A DNA stretch of 64,000 nt from Bacillus sp. USDA818B3_A (GTDB lineage Bacteria; Bacillota; Bacilli; Bacillales; Cytobacillaceae): contig NZ_JAABNN010000011.1 in NCBI RefSeq assembly GCF_009928415.1, forward strand, positions 62,001-126,000, given 5' to 3'. Both the position numbers and the translations under genes were made by a program. Below, piece after piece: positions 53,458-63,864 of the stretch (its first letter is position 1; each line of letters starts with the position of its first letter). The notes under the pieces were generated by a model that was not told the origin of the DNA, made no database searches, and was given only the letters and a program-made list of their open reading frames with translations.

Positions 53458-55227
53458 TTATGAAACTTTAGTTTTTTGAACTTTTCTAGTTTGATTGGGA
53501 ATCTTTATGATAATAGTCGTTCCTTCCCCTTCTTTGCTATCCAGCTGGAAGTGAAATTGATCCTGATAATAAAGCTTCAATCGATAATACACATTCTTGA
53601 TTCCAATGCTTTTTCCCATATCACTCTCATTTTTAAGTTCATTAATCAATTGATGCTTATTGGATTCCGACATCCCTACACCATTATCGCTGACTTTACA
53701 GATTAACAGATTATCATGAGATGAAATATGAACCTCGATTTTACCATTATCCTTCAACGGCTCAATTCCATGTATACTTGCATTCTCGATAAATGGCTGC
53801 AGTGCCATGTTTGGTATGATACATCCTTCCGAACCTGGTTCGATATGAATCTCATAATCTAGCTTATCCCCAAAGCGGTATTTTTGTATTTCCAAAAAAC
53901 TGATAATTAGGTTTATTTCTTCTCGGACCGTTACCATATCTTTCCCCCATGTCAAGGAGTTCCGAAACATTTTCGCCATATTATGAATAATCTTGGCTGT
54001 CTCTTTCTCCTCCTTCATTAAACTTCTCATGCGAATGGTTTCTAGAGCATTAAATAGGAAATGAGGGTTTATTTGGCTCTGAAGGGCACTAAGCTGAGCA
54101 CGATTTCGTTTTATCTCCATCTCTTGTTTTTGGATATTGGCCATAAATACATCCTGGATCAATTCCTTTATTTTTCCTGTCATCCGATTAAATTCGCTCG
54201 TTAAGATTCCAATTTCATCCTTATATCCCGGGTCCGGAATCATTTCAAAGTTTTGATCGCCCATCTTTTTTACATGCCTCAATATACGCCGAAGTCGTCT
54301 TAAAAAGGATCTGTTGATTAAGATAATGATGATAGTAGGTAATAAGATATTGATACAGGCTAAATAAATAATGAAGAGCCCTGACTTATACAACGTTTTA
54401 ATCATCATTTTTTCAGAGATTGTTCCAACCACTTTCCAGTTTTGGGGATACGTATTGTCCAAGTAAGCAGTGGTTAGGATAACGGTTTCCTTTTTCTTTG
54501 AAACATCATTGATATAAATCTTTTTCTTGTCAAAGTCTATACCTTTTTTTGTTGTATACTCAATCTGCCCCTTATCATTTAATAGATAGACATCCCCTTT
54601 AAAGGTAATATTATTAAAAATGTTTTGAATCACGGATGGTTTGATATCTATTTTTACTATTTTTTGTTTGTAGTTAAAATTAAAATAATCAAGCTTCCTA
54701 ATCACACTAAACGTTTTCGTCTGCTCTTCCAGTGTTGATTGCAATACAATTGGTGTGGCATTTTTCTCCTCCATGATTTGCTTATACCACTCCAAATGTT
54801 TAATGTCACTTATGGGATAAACTCCCCCTGAATAGATCATTGTGGGGTTATCGGTATAAAAACGAATGGAATTTATGGACGGATTAATCGGACTTGACTG
54901 ATATAATGTTCTTAAATAAATCTCATAGTTTTCAACGTAATCAACATCCGATGGATAATTTTTCTCTAGAAAGTGATTAATATTTGCACTCGTGTAGAAG
55001 GAGGATGATATCCCCACGGCGATGTCGATAATATTCCCCAAATCTTGGCTAATCTGTTTAAGTGCCAACTCCGAGTCATGCATTTGCTGCTGTTTTACAT
55101 TATTAATTGTAACGGTGTAAAAAATAATATTGGTTAAAACGATCGGAAAAAATACAGAACAAATATACATGATTAATAATTTTTTACTTAATCGTACATT
55201 ATGAAAACTAAATTTTGTTCTTTTCAT
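53458..55227 (-). CDS. Sensor histidine kinase, YesM type (XynD-like)
   Basis: A 589-residue membrane kinase. Helices at about 17-40 and 284-305 enclose a Cache-like extracellular domain of about 240 residues. HAMP, the phospho-accepting histidine in LQSQINPHFLFNALETIR (H389) and an HATPase domain (ENASIHGIEPL, SDNGVGMS) follow. The ribosome site is weak (AAAGAAAG), and the gene starts only 5 bp after the regulator gene, suggesting translational coupling. It probably senses xylo-oligosaccharides outside the cell and controls importer 4. Confidence 0.9.
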   Translation of the reverse strand: MKRTKFSFHNVRLSKKLLIMYICSVFFPIVLTNIIFYTVTINNVKQQQMHDSELALKQISQDLGNIIDIAVGISSSFYTSANINHFLEKNYPSDVDYVENYEIYLRTLYQSSPINPSINSIRFYTDNPTMIYSGGVYPISDIKHLEWYKQIMEEKNATPIVLQSTLEEQTKTFSVIRKLDYFNFNYKQKIVKIDIKPSVIQNIFNNITFKGDVYLLNDKGQIEYTTKKGIDFDKKKIYINDVSKKKETVILTTAYLDNTYPQNWKVVGTISEKMMIKTLYKSGLFIIYLACINILLPTIIIILINRSFLRRLRRILRHVKKMGDQNFEMIPDPGYKDEIGILTSEFNRMTGKIKELIQDVFMANIQKQEMEIKRNRAQLSALQSQINPHFLFNALETIRMRSLMKEEKETAKIIHNMAKMFRNSLTWGKDMVTVREEINLIISFLEIQKYRFGDKLDYEIHIEPGSEGCIIPNMALQPFIENASIHGIEPLKDNGKIEVHISSHDNLLICKVSDNGVGMSESNKHQLINELKNESDMGKSIGIKNVYYRLKLYYQDQFHFQLDSKEGEGTTIIIKIPNQTRKVQKTKVS

Positions 55228-55232
55228 GGTGA

Positions 55233-56822
55233 CTATAACTTTCTTTTCTCTAGGAGTTTATTGCGATATTCGGACGGAGTTATTTTTTCAAATTTCCCAA
55301 ATATCGTCACAAAATAGTCAGTATTATTAAAACCTACTCTCTCTGCAATTTCATATATCTTCAGTTCCGATTGTCTCAGCAATTTTTTCGCCTCATTAAT
55401 TCTTACTTGCAATAAATAATCTTTAAAATAAATCCCATATGTTTTCTTAAATAGTTGCCCTAAATAGACAGGATTCATATAAAACTTTGCTGCGATGGAT
55501 TTTAAGCTAATATTCTCCCGATAGTGTGAGTCTACAAATTGTTTAATTTTATGCGCCTCACCATCCGAAGATTGTTTACGAAGGATGGTGATCATCTCTT
55601 TACTCTCTAGCACAAATTCTAAAAATTGTTTCCTAAGCTGTTGTAGTGTTAAATTATAGTTTTGCAGTTGAAGCATCGTCTGGAAGTTTGTTAAATTTGA
55701 TACTTCCCCATCCATATTCTTAATAATCTTTAAAATCGCATGTACAAATCGGTTGATGGATGCTTTCACTGCTACTCGAGCCATTCTTTTCGAGGCAAAC
55801 TGAAGGAAAATTTTATCTATTGTTTCCATAATGGCTATGGTTGTATTTTCTTCTATTTGCTCGATTAATAGATGATAATAAGAATCCTCGAGTTCTGTAT
55901 AGGTAATGGATTTATTGTTTTCTATTTCCTTTGAAAGAATAATATTTTTATCTTCGTAAACATACTTATACTCGCGTGCATTTTTGGCTGCTTCAAAAGA
56001 ATCTTTTAACAAATGTAATTTAGGAACAACAGGTCCAATATAAAAGGTGATCGCTTGAGACATTGTGCTGATAAGTTGTCCATTTATCCATTTCACAAAA
56101 TGACAGATTTGCATTTGGAAACGATCTAGATAGCTGGAAGGAATTAATAATCCATAACTTCCTTGTTCTAACTCTTGAAAAAATAACCTCACATGAGGAT
56201 CACAAATATCGCGGATAATTTTAGTGATTTTTTCCTTCACTTGATTATCAGGGGCCGCTTCACTTGAAGATTCGGGAATTCCGTTTACCTCCAAGATAAG
56301 ATAATAATATTCGTCTGCATTGTTCAACGACAGTTCTCTTGAGAAAACGCACGCATCTTCCTCATTCACTTTTCCAAAAATCAGATTTTCAAGTAAGACA
56401 GCTTTTTTTATTTCAATGTTCTGTTCAAGTACGAGCTTTTGTTCCGTTATTGTATTAGCTAGTGATCGCAAGGTTTCTTCTATTTCTTCCTGGTCAATCG
56501 GCTTTAGGATAAAATCATGTACTCCATAACGTACCGCTTGTTGGGCGTATTTAAAATCACTATGACCGCTTATTATAATAAATTTAGGATGATATCTCTC
56601 TTCTTTTTGCATTACTTGTTTAATTAACTCTAATCCATCCAAAACAGGCATACGGATATCAGTTATGACTAGTTCAGGATTTACTTCATCAATCATTACT
56701 AATGCATCTTCACCGTTTGCTGCCTCTCCTGCAACCTCAAATCCACATGCTTTCCAATCTATTAAACTTCTTAATCCTTTACGGAAATAATTTTCATCAT
56801 CAACTAAAATCACTTTGTGCAT
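55233..56822 (-). CDS. Response regulator, AraC type (XynC-like)
   Basis: A 529-residue regulator of the YesN type: receiver domain (VILVDDE at 4-10, D55 in VITDIRMP, lysine in FILKPID), a long middle region of about 300 residues and a C-terminal double helix-turn-helix (about 425-525; KSIAAKFYMNPVYLGQLFKK, IAERVGFNNTDYF). It is twice as long as the regulator at 20346-21131 because of this middle part. GGAG lies 10 bases before the ATG. It is the first gene of the importer 4 operon, and a cre-type box lies about 50 bp upstream. Confidence 0.9.
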   Translation of the reverse strand: MHKVILVDDENYFRKGLRSLIDWKACGFEVAGEAANGEDALVMIDEVNPELVITDIRMPVLDGLELIKQVMQKEERYHPKFIIISGHSDFKYAQQAVRYGVHDFILKPIDQEEIEETLRSLANTITEQKLVLEQNIEIKKAVLLENLIFGKVNEEDACVFSRELSLNNADEYYYLILEVNGIPESSSEAAPDNQVKEKITKIIRDICDPHVRLFFQELEQGSYGLLIPSSYLDRFQMQICHFVKWINGQLISTMSQAITFYIGPVVPKLHLLKDSFEAAKNAREYKYVYEDKNIILSKEIENNKSITYTELEDSYYHLLIEQIEENTTIAIMETIDKIFLQFASKRMARVAVKASINRFVHAILKIIKNMDGEVSNLTNFQTMLQLQNYNLTLQQLRKQFLEFVLESKEMITILRKQSSDGEAHKIKQFVDSHYRENISLKSIAAKFYMNPVYLGQLFKKTYGIYFKDYLLQVRINEAKKLLRQSELKIYEIAERVGFNNTDYFVTIFGKFEKITPSEYRNKLLEKRKL

Positions 56823-56873
56823 GTCGAATCAACTCCAATTAGCTGAAATTAGTGAATAGGTGCGATCAGACTT

Positions 56874-56888
56874 ATTAAACGCTTACAT
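56874..56888 (-). promoter_or_regulatory. cre-type box before the XynC-like regulator gene
   Basis: On the minus strand the bases read ATGTAAGCGTTTAAT, one mismatch (A for C) from the relaxed cre consensus. The remaining 296-bp spacer 56823-57118 is AT-rich and otherwise holds only the terminator of the next operon. Confidence 0.5.
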
Positions 56889-57060
56889 TACTAAGCACCC
56901 AGCATACCTGATTTTTTTACGATACGATTTTCCGAGTGTTGCAAAATTCAGAATTTTTCATAGAAAAACAGGTTATTTTGTCAAAAAAACTTGTTTAATA
57001 TCATTTTATCACGAAAGAAAGTATAATAGATTCTATATATTACAAATTTTTGAAACTATA

Positions 57061-57097
57061 AAAGAAACCCCTCGTACCGTTAGTTTGAGGGGTTTCT
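57061..57097 (-). terminator. Terminator of the xylA-xylB-GH8 operon
   Basis: AAGAAACCCCTC and GAGGGGTTTCTT pair over 12 bases in the minus-strand RNA, followed by TTTATAG, 22 bp after the GH8 stop codon. Confidence 0.85.
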
Positions 57098-57118
57098 TCA
57101 TTGGCATCTTTATTTGAA

Positions 57119-58276
57119 TTACGGTTTGAAAGGCATCCAAATTTTATAGTTTCCGCTTAATGCCAGCAAACTGAAAAAATACAAACAGTTATCGTAATAC
57201 CGTCGTACCCCAGTCCGAACCGGTGTATTCCAGAACAACTCCACCCATTTTAAGCGGTCAGGGCCATCTGCTGCAAGAGATGCCATCGCATTGGTCGCAA
57301 GTAAACCGACTGGATGCAAGGATTTTTCCTCGAATGGTTCACCCGCAATCGTATAACGGCGGTAATCAGCTGGATCCTTATCTGCAAAGAAGGCTTGAAG
57401 CTTATTTGCCTCTTCTGTTTCCCATGAATCCCCTCTAAACCACTCATAGTCAAGGCCAATATTCGCAGCAACCCGATAGGCATCGCTAAAGAAATGACCA
57501 TAACCTCTTTCATTATTAGGGGTGCCATCATAGTAGGCATACTCTGGTGCTAAGCCTGTTTCAGGATGACAGGAGATTTTTAGATACTCCCGGCTCGCCT
57601 TGCTTGCTTCCATCCAGAACGGACAGTCCTCTTCATAAGCCCACAAAGCAAATAATTCATAGAAATGTGGTAAATGATAGGAAGGATCTGAGAACTCACA
57701 ATTAGGGATAAATTTGATTAATTTATTTTCCGTGTTCCACATCGGGAAGCCAACACCATCTTCGCCCTTATGCAGGCAGGTCCGGAGAATGTCTTTTGCC
57801 TGAACACTGTAATTGAACGGCTCTGGGCCATCTCCCCAGCGGTGGGAGGCAAAGAATAGGGCCATGGCGAAGAACTCTTCCCCATCGGGTGCCGGGCCGT
57901 ACGCGTTTTTCTTTCCATCAGGCTGACAAGACCAGGCAAAGTAACCTGCGTTTTCTCCTTCCGTCATATACATGTTTTGATATGTCCACTTCCAAAGCTT
58001 GTCAAATACATCTCTATGATCCATTTGTACTGCCATCATCATCCCATAAGACATACCCTCTGTCCGGACATCGAGGTTACCGGTATCGAGCATGTAGCCT
58101 AGATCATCTCCGACAGGATGATAGATTCTTGTATCTTCATCCCCATTAAAAAGCTGTTCCCAATTATCTTTGATTCTTTGATGGATTTCTTCGTCAGTTT
58201 TGCCGATTTCTTTGAAGAGATTACGATATTCCCCAGTGTAAAAAGACCCTTCTAGCTTTCTAACTACATTTGTCAT
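57119..58276 (-). CDS. Reducing-end xylose-releasing exo-oligoxylanase, GH8
   Basis: A 385-residue cytoplasmic enzyme that splits one xylose from the reducing end of xylo-oligosaccharides. From memory it follows Rex (BH2105) of Bacillus halodurans along its whole length, including TGNLDVRTEGMSYGMMMAVQ, GYFAWSCQPDG and HPETGLAPEYAYYDGTPN. By that comparison the acid is E73 and the base D265 (HFFSDAYR); the histidine in KSLHPVG is the residue that blocks the +2 site and gives reducing-end specificity. GGAGGGG precedes the ATG. It is the third gene of the xylA-xylB unit, directly linking oligomer breakdown with xylose use. Confidence 0.94.
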   Translation of the reverse strand: MTNVVRKLEGSFYTGEYRNLFKEIGKTDEEIHQRIKDNWEQLFNGDEDTRIYHPVGDDLGYMLDTGNLDVRTEGMSYGMMMAVQMDHRDVFDKLWKWTYQNMYMTEGENAGYFAWSCQPDGKKNAYGPAPDGEEFFAMALFFASHRWGDGPEPFNYSVQAKDILRTCLHKGEDGVGFPMWNTENKLIKFIPNCEFSDPSYHLPHFYELFALWAYEEDCPFWMEASKASREYLKISCHPETGLAPEYAYYDGTPNNERGYGHFFSDAYRVAANIGLDYEWFRGDSWETEEANKLQAFFADKDPADYRRYTIAGEPFEEKSLHPVGLLATNAMASLAADGPDRLKWVELFWNTPVRTGVRRYYDNCLYFFSLLALSGNYKIWMPFKP

Positions 58277-58316
58277 AGTTCCCCTCCGGCATTAGATAAA
58301 ATTACTAATCCATTCC

Positions 58317-59816
58317 TTATCTTCTAAACTCTTTTAATTGGTCATTAAGCGATTTGGTTTGTGTATAGACTTGTTGATAAATAGCAAATAATTTTTTATA
58401 TGACTCTACATTTTCTTCAATAGGATAATAAGTTTTAGAAGTTTGGATAAAACTTTGAGCGCACTCTTTCAGTGATGTAAACCAGCCGCAGCCATAGGCT
58501 GCTAACATCGCTGCGCCCATTCCCGGACCTTGTTCACTCGTCAGCTTTTCAATTTTTGCATTGAAAATATCTGCCTGCATCTGCAGCCATGTTTCGTTTT
58601 TAGCACCGCCACCGATGGAAATAATCGAATCAATCGTTTTTCCGCTGTTTCTAAAGATTTCAATCGACTCGTTTAAAGAGAACGTAATTCCCTCCAGAAC
58701 AGCACGTGCAAAATGTTTTCGTTCATGGCTTGCATCAATGCCAATAAAGCTGCCGCGGATATTCGAATCGGCATGAGGTGTCCTTTCTCCAACAATATAT
58801 GGAGTGAATAATAGTCCTTCACTGCCTGCAGGCACTCCATCGACACCTTCTAAAAACTGATCAAATGCTTCTTCTTTCGCAAACGTATCTTTAAACCAGC
58901 TCAAGCTATAACCTGCAGCGAGAGTAACCCCCATCGTGTAATAGGCATTTTCCTCACTGTGGTTAAAATAATGAACTTTCCCTTCAAAGTCTAAGTCATT
59001 TCTTTCTTCATAGGAAAGGACAACACCTGATGTACCAATACTGCATAGTGTTTTACCTTCTGATAAAATTCCTGAACCAATCGCACCACAGGCATTATCT
59101 GCCCCGCCTGCAAACACTTGAGTCGCCTCAGACAATCCGGTTTCCTGCGCAAATTCAGCCGTTACAGTACCAACGCATGCATGGGATTCTACCAGCGGCG
59201 GACAAAGTTCAGCGGAGATTCCGAATAGATCTAATATTTCTGGACTCCATTCCCGTTTACTTACATTAAGCATCAACGTTCCTGCTGCATCTGAATACTC
59301 CATATGGACATTACCTGTCATCCGGAAACGTAAATAATCTTTCGGAAGCATGAATACACTTGCAGACTTAAAAATCTCAGGCTCTGCTTCTTTTACCCAA
59401 AGGATCTTTGGTAAAGTAAATCCTTCCAACGCTGGATTTTTGGTGATTTCAAGCAGCTTTTCTTGACCGACAACATCATAAATTTCCTGACATTGCTTCG
59501 TTGTTCTTGTGTCATTCCAAAGGATGGCATTACGCAGTACGTTATTATCTTCATCTAATAAAACTAAGCCATGCATCTGCCCTGAAAAGCTAATCCCTTC
59601 AATGTCCTTGACATCTCCTGGGAATGCCTGGATTAGTTCAGCAAGACCTTCCGTTGTTTTTGCCACCCATTCTTCTGGGTTTTGTTCACTGTATCCTGAT
59701 TTCTCGATAATTAATGGATAGGATTTGGATACTTCTTGGCATACTTCACCGTTTTGATTAACGAGAAGAATTTTGACAGCACTTGTCCCAAGGTCAACTC
59801 CGATTACATATTTCAT
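58317..59816 (-). CDS. xylB: Xylulokinase
   Basis: Phosphorylates D-xylulose to xylulose 5-phosphate. A 499-residue FGGY-family kinase: phosphate loop IGVDLGTSAVK (D8), substrate segment SGQMHGLVLLD, catalytic base D240 in AGGADNACGA and ATP-binding SIGGGAKNETW. AAAGGG lies 12 bases before the ATG, a long spacing. It follows xylA by 88 bp, in which a stem-loop lies. Since no ribulokinase is in the window, side activity on L-ribulose can be asked, although the sequence looks like a normal XylB. Confidence 0.95.
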   Translation of the reverse strand: MKYVIGVDLGTSAVKILLVNQNGEVCQEVSKSYPLIIEKSGYSEQNPEEWVAKTTEGLAELIQAFPGDVKDIEGISFSGQMHGLVLLDEDNNVLRNAILWNDTRTTKQCQEIYDVVGQEKLLEITKNPALEGFTLPKILWVKEAEPEIFKSASVFMLPKDYLRFRMTGNVHMEYSDAAGTLMLNVSKREWSPEILDLFGISAELCPPLVESHACVGTVTAEFAQETGLSEATQVFAGGADNACGAIGSGILSEGKTLCSIGTSGVVLSYEERNDLDFEGKVHYFNHSEENAYYTMGVTLAAGYSLSWFKDTFAKEEAFDQFLEGVDGVPAGSEGLLFTPYIVGERTPHADSNIRGSFIGIDASHERKHFARAVLEGITFSLNESIEIFRNSGKTIDSIISIGGGAKNETWLQMQADIFNAKIEKLTSEQGPGMGAAMLAAYGCGWFTSLKECAQSFIQTSKTYYPIEENVESYKKLFAIYQQVYTQTKSLNDQLKEFRR

Positions 59817-59839
59817 CTTAAAATTCAGCCCTTTCTGCT

Positions 59840-59875
59840 AAAAATGTGCTGGATTTTACTTCCAGCACATTTTTA
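59840..59875. other. Stem-loop between xylA and xylB
   Basis: aaaatgtgctgg and ccagcacatttt pair perfectly over 12 bases around nine to ten bases; Ts follow on both strands. It may reduce xylB relative to xylA. Confidence 0.7.
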
Positions 59876-59904
59876 TTTTTATTTTATTTTTTCCTAGCCG
59901 GTAT

Positions 59905-61239
59905 TTATCTAGCAACTACACCTGATAGAGTTTCTAATAAGTATTGGTTAAGTGTAGCTCTTAATAATTCTGTTCTGCCTGATTGGTTTTTGATTTCAGT
60001 TAGACCAAGGGCATACTGTTCTAACTCACGGAAATTCGTTCTGCCTTCAACGATGTCTAAACCAATGCCTTTTGTATAGCTGCTGTAACGGTCATCAATG
60101 AAGTTTTCGAATACACGGTCTTCAAGTAACTTGTTCGCAACTTTTAAGCCGATTGCAAAAGCATCCATTCCAGCGATGTGAGCGTGGAATAAATCTTCTG
60201 GATCGAAAGAACCTCTGCGTACTTTTGCATCGAAGTTCGTACCGCCTTTTCCTAGGCCGCCATTTAGAAGAATTTCGTACATTGCTAGTGTTGTGGAATA
60301 CAAGTCAGTTGGGAATTCATCCGTATCCCAGCCAAGTAATGTATCACCTTGGTTAGCATCGATTGATCCAAGCATGCCATTGATACGAGCCGTACGAAGT
60401 TCATGTTCGAATGTATGACCAGCTAATGTTGCATGGTTTGCTTCAAGATTGAACTTGAAGTGATCAGTTAAGTCATATTTTTGTAAGAATGCTAGTCCAG
60501 TAGCCACATCAAAGTCATATTGGTGTTTGGTTGGCTCTTTTGGTTTTGGCTCAATTAAGAATGGAACATTTAAGCCGATTTCTTTCGCATAGTCTACAGC
60601 CATATGGAAGAAACGTGCTAAGTTATCCTGCTCAAGTTTCATATCTGTATTTAATAAAGTTTCATAACCTTCACGACCGCCCCAGAATACATAGTTTTCT
60701 GCGCCAAGTTCTTTCGCTACTTCTAAGCCCTTCTTCACTTTTGCAGCAGAGTAAGCAAATACATCTGCATTTGGAGAAGTTGCTGCACCATGTGTGTAAC
60801 GAGGGTTTGTAAACATGTTAGCAGTGTTCCAAAGTAATTTCGTTTTGCTTGTTTTCATATATTCTTTAATCATTGATACGATAATGTCTTGGTTTTTGTT
60901 GCTTTCAGCTAATGTGCTTCCTTCTGGAGCGATATCAACATCATGGAAGGCAAAGAATGGAACATTTAATTTTTCAAAAAGTTCAAATGCAGCTTCCACG
61001 CGTGCTTTTGCTAAATCAAGTCCTGTTAAGTGGTTCCAAGGACGGATTGCTGTACCTACACCAAATGGATCTGTGCCGTCAGCAGTGAATGTATGCCAAT
61101 ATGTTACTGAGAAACGTAGTAATTCCTCCATTGTTTTACCGTTGATTACTTCTTGTGGGTTATAGTACTTAAATGCTAGAGGATTAGTAGAATTTGCGCC
61201 TTCAAATTGAATGTTTTTTACATTTTCGAAATAAGCCAT
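59905..61239 (-). CDS. xylA: Xylose isomerase
   Basis: Converts D-xylose to D-xylulose. A 444-residue class II enzyme with the N-terminal extension normal for this class. Active-site residues: H99 and D102 (FFAFHDVD), W in VFWGGREG, metal ligands E230 with K232 (IEPKPKEP), E266 and H269 (NLEANHATL). AGGAGG lies 9 bases before the ATG. A XylR-type operator lies about 110-130 bp upstream and a cre-type box about 40 bp upstream. First gene of xylA-xylB-GH8. Confidence 0.98.
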   Translation of the reverse strand: MAYFENVKNIQFEGANSTNPLAFKYYNPQEVINGKTMEELLRFSVTYWHTFTADGTDPFGVGTAIRPWNHLTGLDLAKARVEAAFELFEKLNVPFFAFHDVDIAPEGSTLAESNKNQDIIVSMIKEYMKTSKTKLLWNTANMFTNPRYTHGAATSPNADVFAYSAAKVKKGLEVAKELGAENYVFWGGREGYETLLNTDMKLEQDNLARFFHMAVDYAKEIGLNVPFLIEPKPKEPTKHQYDFDVATGLAFLQKYDLTDHFKFNLEANHATLAGHTFEHELRTARINGMLGSIDANQGDTLLGWDTDEFPTDLYSTTLAMYEILLNGGLGKGGTNFDAKVRRGSFDPEDLFHAHIAGMDAFAIGLKVANKLLEDRVFENFIDDRYSSYTKGIGLDIVEGRTNFRELEQYALGLTEIKNQSGRTELLRATLNQYLLETLSGVVAR

Positions 61240-61278
61240 GTTGGAATTCCTCCTATTATTTCGGTTTTAGACTAGACA

Positions 61279-61292
61279 TGTAAATGCTTTCA
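61279..61292 (+). promoter_or_regulatory. cre-type box in the xylA leader
   Basis: tgtaaatgctttca differs at one core base (T for C) from the cre pattern TGNAANCG; its place 40 bp upstream of xylA is typical for CcpA sites in xyl operons. Confidence 0.5.
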
Positions 61293-61348
61293 TTCAATCT
61301 CCTAGTCTGTAACCTTTGTATAATCAGATTATAGCACCCTATACTTCG

Positions 61349-61369
61349 TTTGTCTATTGAATAAACAAA
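61349..61369. promoter_or_regulatory. XylR operator before xylA
   Basis: tttgt-N11-acaaa, with inner ctattgaataa resembling the tattggataaac core of the Bacillus megaterium xyl operator. It lies 110-130 bp upstream of the xylA start codon. Confidence 0.75.
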
Positions 61370-61456
61370 GATTTTTATAAAAAAATCATATTATTTATTT
61401 TTTAACTTCTAATCTAGTTTTTAGACTGTCTAGTAGGTACCAGACAGTCTGCAATC

Positions 61457-63610
61457 CTAATTTGCAGCTAGTGAAGAAGCAACTACTGGTGCCGCCTTTT
61501 TACTTTCCTCCAGCCACAAAATACTTGTCACTCCACGAGGGTAATATTTACTGCCGGCAATTTCACCAGAGATGATTTGATCACTCCAGCTCCATACGGA
61601 TAAGGTTGGATGCGTGAGCCAAGCGACGTGAGCAGCATCTGCCTTCGCCCCTTTATCATCCCATTCCAATCCAAGAATTTCACGGGCAATAAACTGGCTT
61701 AAGTAAATCTTACTTAACCAAGAATTATTACTTGTAGATGAAATCTTCCACCCGCCATCTTCAAACAAGCAGACACCTTCTGTTAAGACGGTGGTTAAAT
61801 GCTGTTTCAATACTTGGATGTAATCAGCAAACCGGCCATTCGGATCAAGTGCTTCCTGGTTGTTTGTAAAGTAAGGGAAAATCAGTCCTTCAATAGCAGG
61901 AATAATTTTTGAATTGTTCCCTTCCTTGATAACGGCAGGAATATATCCGCCTGGTGTTACATGACTAGCAATGGTGGAGGCACACTTTTCAGCTAACTCT
62001 CCAGCCTGTTTAGACAAGTCGGCTAGTCCATTCTCATTAAAGATTTTCTCTAACGCTACATAAGACGCCCATGTCTTGCCGGCTAAATAAATATTATTTC
62101 TTGCTTGGCCCAGTGAAACATCTAAACTGTCATAAGTGGTAATCTCTGCCCCGCCCATAACACGTGTAGAGTCCAGACCCATGATGCCATCGCGCTTATC
62201 TGCTTCCGGATGATCACGGTTTAACATGCTTTCAAAACAGCGGACAACCACTTCCAAATTAGCCTTTAGCCACTCGGCATCCCCGGTTTGTTCCACGTAA
62301 ACGGATGCACACAATACCCAGTTCACCAGTTGCTCGTAAGTCATATGGGAGAAACAACCGTCTAAACCATATAATTCATACGAAGAATAATGCGGCCGCG
62401 AAATGGTGTTTGCCACCCCCATGTCATGTGTAAAGCTAATTCCGCCTGGATATTCAGTTTCATCACCTGGGAAGCGTACTTTGTCTTCATAGCTGAATCT
62501 GCTGACAAACATGTCCAACTCATTCTTTACAGTCCATGGGTTCATTTTTAGCTCAAAGAAAATTTGGTCAACCGTTAAGTCAAAGGTGTTCATCATCCGA
62601 TATTCACCTTCGTTCACAACCCAGAACGGCACTCCATCTGCTTCAAGCAATTGGGTGCTGCCATAATAACTGCGAATCGAATGAATCAGCATAAACTCTT
62701 GATCATCTGATAAATCCGCTTCATTTACTAAGCTATTTGACTCTTTAGCGCTTTCAGCAAATTGGTCAAAATTTTCTAATGCATAGGCTGCGACAGATTC
62801 AATATTTGAAAAATATCTTGTATATAAATAGGAAGCATCTAATCCTGCAGTCACTAGGCCGCCGCGGTAGAAGCACACAGCAAATTTGTAGCTCCGCTTT
62901 TGCCCCGCCGGAACATCCATTACCAGTGCCCCTACAGGTCCTAACCCAAAAGTCCAGTTTTCTTCAAACGGTGTGGTTAAAATATTTTCTAAACTAAAGT
63001 GCAATGCTGATTTGACGTCTGGATCATTTGTTGCAATTCCCGTTAAACGCCCTTGACCAATACCGGCAATTCCATCGCAAGTATCATCTAAACGGCGCAT
63101 GGAGCTGTAAGGGTCACTGCCTTGGTAACCGAAAAAGGCCCGGCGGCTTTTCGCGCCTTGCGTGTTATCAATGGTAAGCTCTGCCCAAACCGCAGGGATT
63201 AATGTATTTTTCAGTTCCTCATCTGTTGCGGAGGCCGGATCTGGAACAGGCTTGATTTGAGAATAGATGGTGAACGTTAAATCCCCCGCCTTCCATATAT
63301 CCGTTCCTAACTCGAAGTTACGCTCGATTTTTTCCTTTTGGAACGGTAAAATGATCCGCGGTTTGTCCGGATTTGGATCCATATTTTCTATATCATAGCG
63401 CTTACTTTCATCATCTTCTACTTCATAGAATGGCAATGCTTCATAGATGCCTTCACGGTCTAATGATTCCACACCGACATAGACATTTTTTCGTGGAGAA
63501 CGGCCTAGCTCTAAATCGAGTCCCCCGCCATTTCCGTAAAAGCCAAGGGTAAAACTTGAAAATGCTCCAATTGGTGAATGGTGCGCGTTGAAAAACATGT
63601 TTTTAGTCAA
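61457..63610 (-). CDS. xynB2: Beta-xylosidase, GH52
   Basis: Releases xylose from the non-reducing end of xylo-oligosaccharides in the cytoplasm. The 717-residue protein resembles, from memory, XynB2 of Geobacillus stearothermophilus (705) throughout. Nucleophile E334 (WVVNEGEYRMMN) and acid D494 (ITTYDSLDVS) are one position off from E335/D495 of that enzyme. I chose the TTG at 63610, 6 bases after AGGA, which gives the N-terminus MTKNMFFNAHHSP, matching its relatives in length; a TTG at 63631 lacks a site. It is transcribed away from xylR, with a shared XylR-type operator between them. Confidence 0.95.
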   Translation of the reverse strand: MTKNMFFNAHHSPIGAFSSFTLGFYGNGGGLDLELGRSPRKNVYVGVESLDREGIYEALPFYEVEDDESKRYDIENMDPNPDKPRIILPFQKEKIERNFELGTDIWKAGDLTFTIYSQIKPVPDPASATDEELKNTLIPAVWAELTIDNTQGAKSRRAFFGYQGSDPYSSMRRLDDTCDGIAGIGQGRLTGIATNDPDVKSALHFSLENILTTPFEENWTFGLGPVGALVMDVPAGQKRSYKFAVCFYRGGLVTAGLDASYLYTRYFSNIESVAAYALENFDQFAESAKESNSLVNEADLSDDQEFMLIHSIRSYYGSTQLLEADGVPFWVVNEGEYRMMNTFDLTVDQIFFELKMNPWTVKNELDMFVSRFSYEDKVRFPGDETEYPGGISFTHDMGVANTISRPHYSSYELYGLDGCFSHMTYEQLVNWVLCASVYVEQTGDAEWLKANLEVVVRCFESMLNRDHPEADKRDGIMGLDSTRVMGGAEITTYDSLDVSLGQARNNIYLAGKTWASYVALEKIFNENGLADLSKQAGELAEKCASTIASHVTPGGYIPAVIKEGNNSKIIPAIEGLIFPYFTNNQEALDPNGRFADYIQVLKQHLTTVLTEGVCLFEDGGWKISSTSNNSWLSKIYLSQFIAREILGLEWDDKGAKADAAHVAWLTHPTLSVWSWSDQIISGEIAGSKYYPRGVTSILWLEESKKAAPVVASSLAAN

Positions 63611-63796
63611 CTTGTTTCCTGCTTTCTTCAAGTGATAGTTTGTTAGTTTACTAATCAGACAGCCTTTAAATTGAATTGACTGTTGTTTAAGTTTAGCATC
63701 CCAGCTTCCCTAATCCATTCTTATGTATGTGATTAAGGAGTGAAATGTAAACGGCATCACTTCTCTTGCAAAGTGATTATATCATTCTTTCATTTG

Positions 63797-63817
63797 TTTG
63801 TATATCCAATAAACAAA
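63797..63817. promoter_or_regulatory. XylR operator between GH52 and xylR
   Basis: tttgt-N11-acaaa; on the minus strand the core reads TTTGTTTATTGGATATACAA, very near the known xyl operator of B. megaterium. It serves the divergent GH52 and xylR promoters in the 254-bp spacer, which otherwise shows nothing notable. Confidence 0.75.
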
Positions 63818-63864
63818 GTTTATGTTAAGATAAATATACTATTTAATGCGGGGAGATTTTTTCA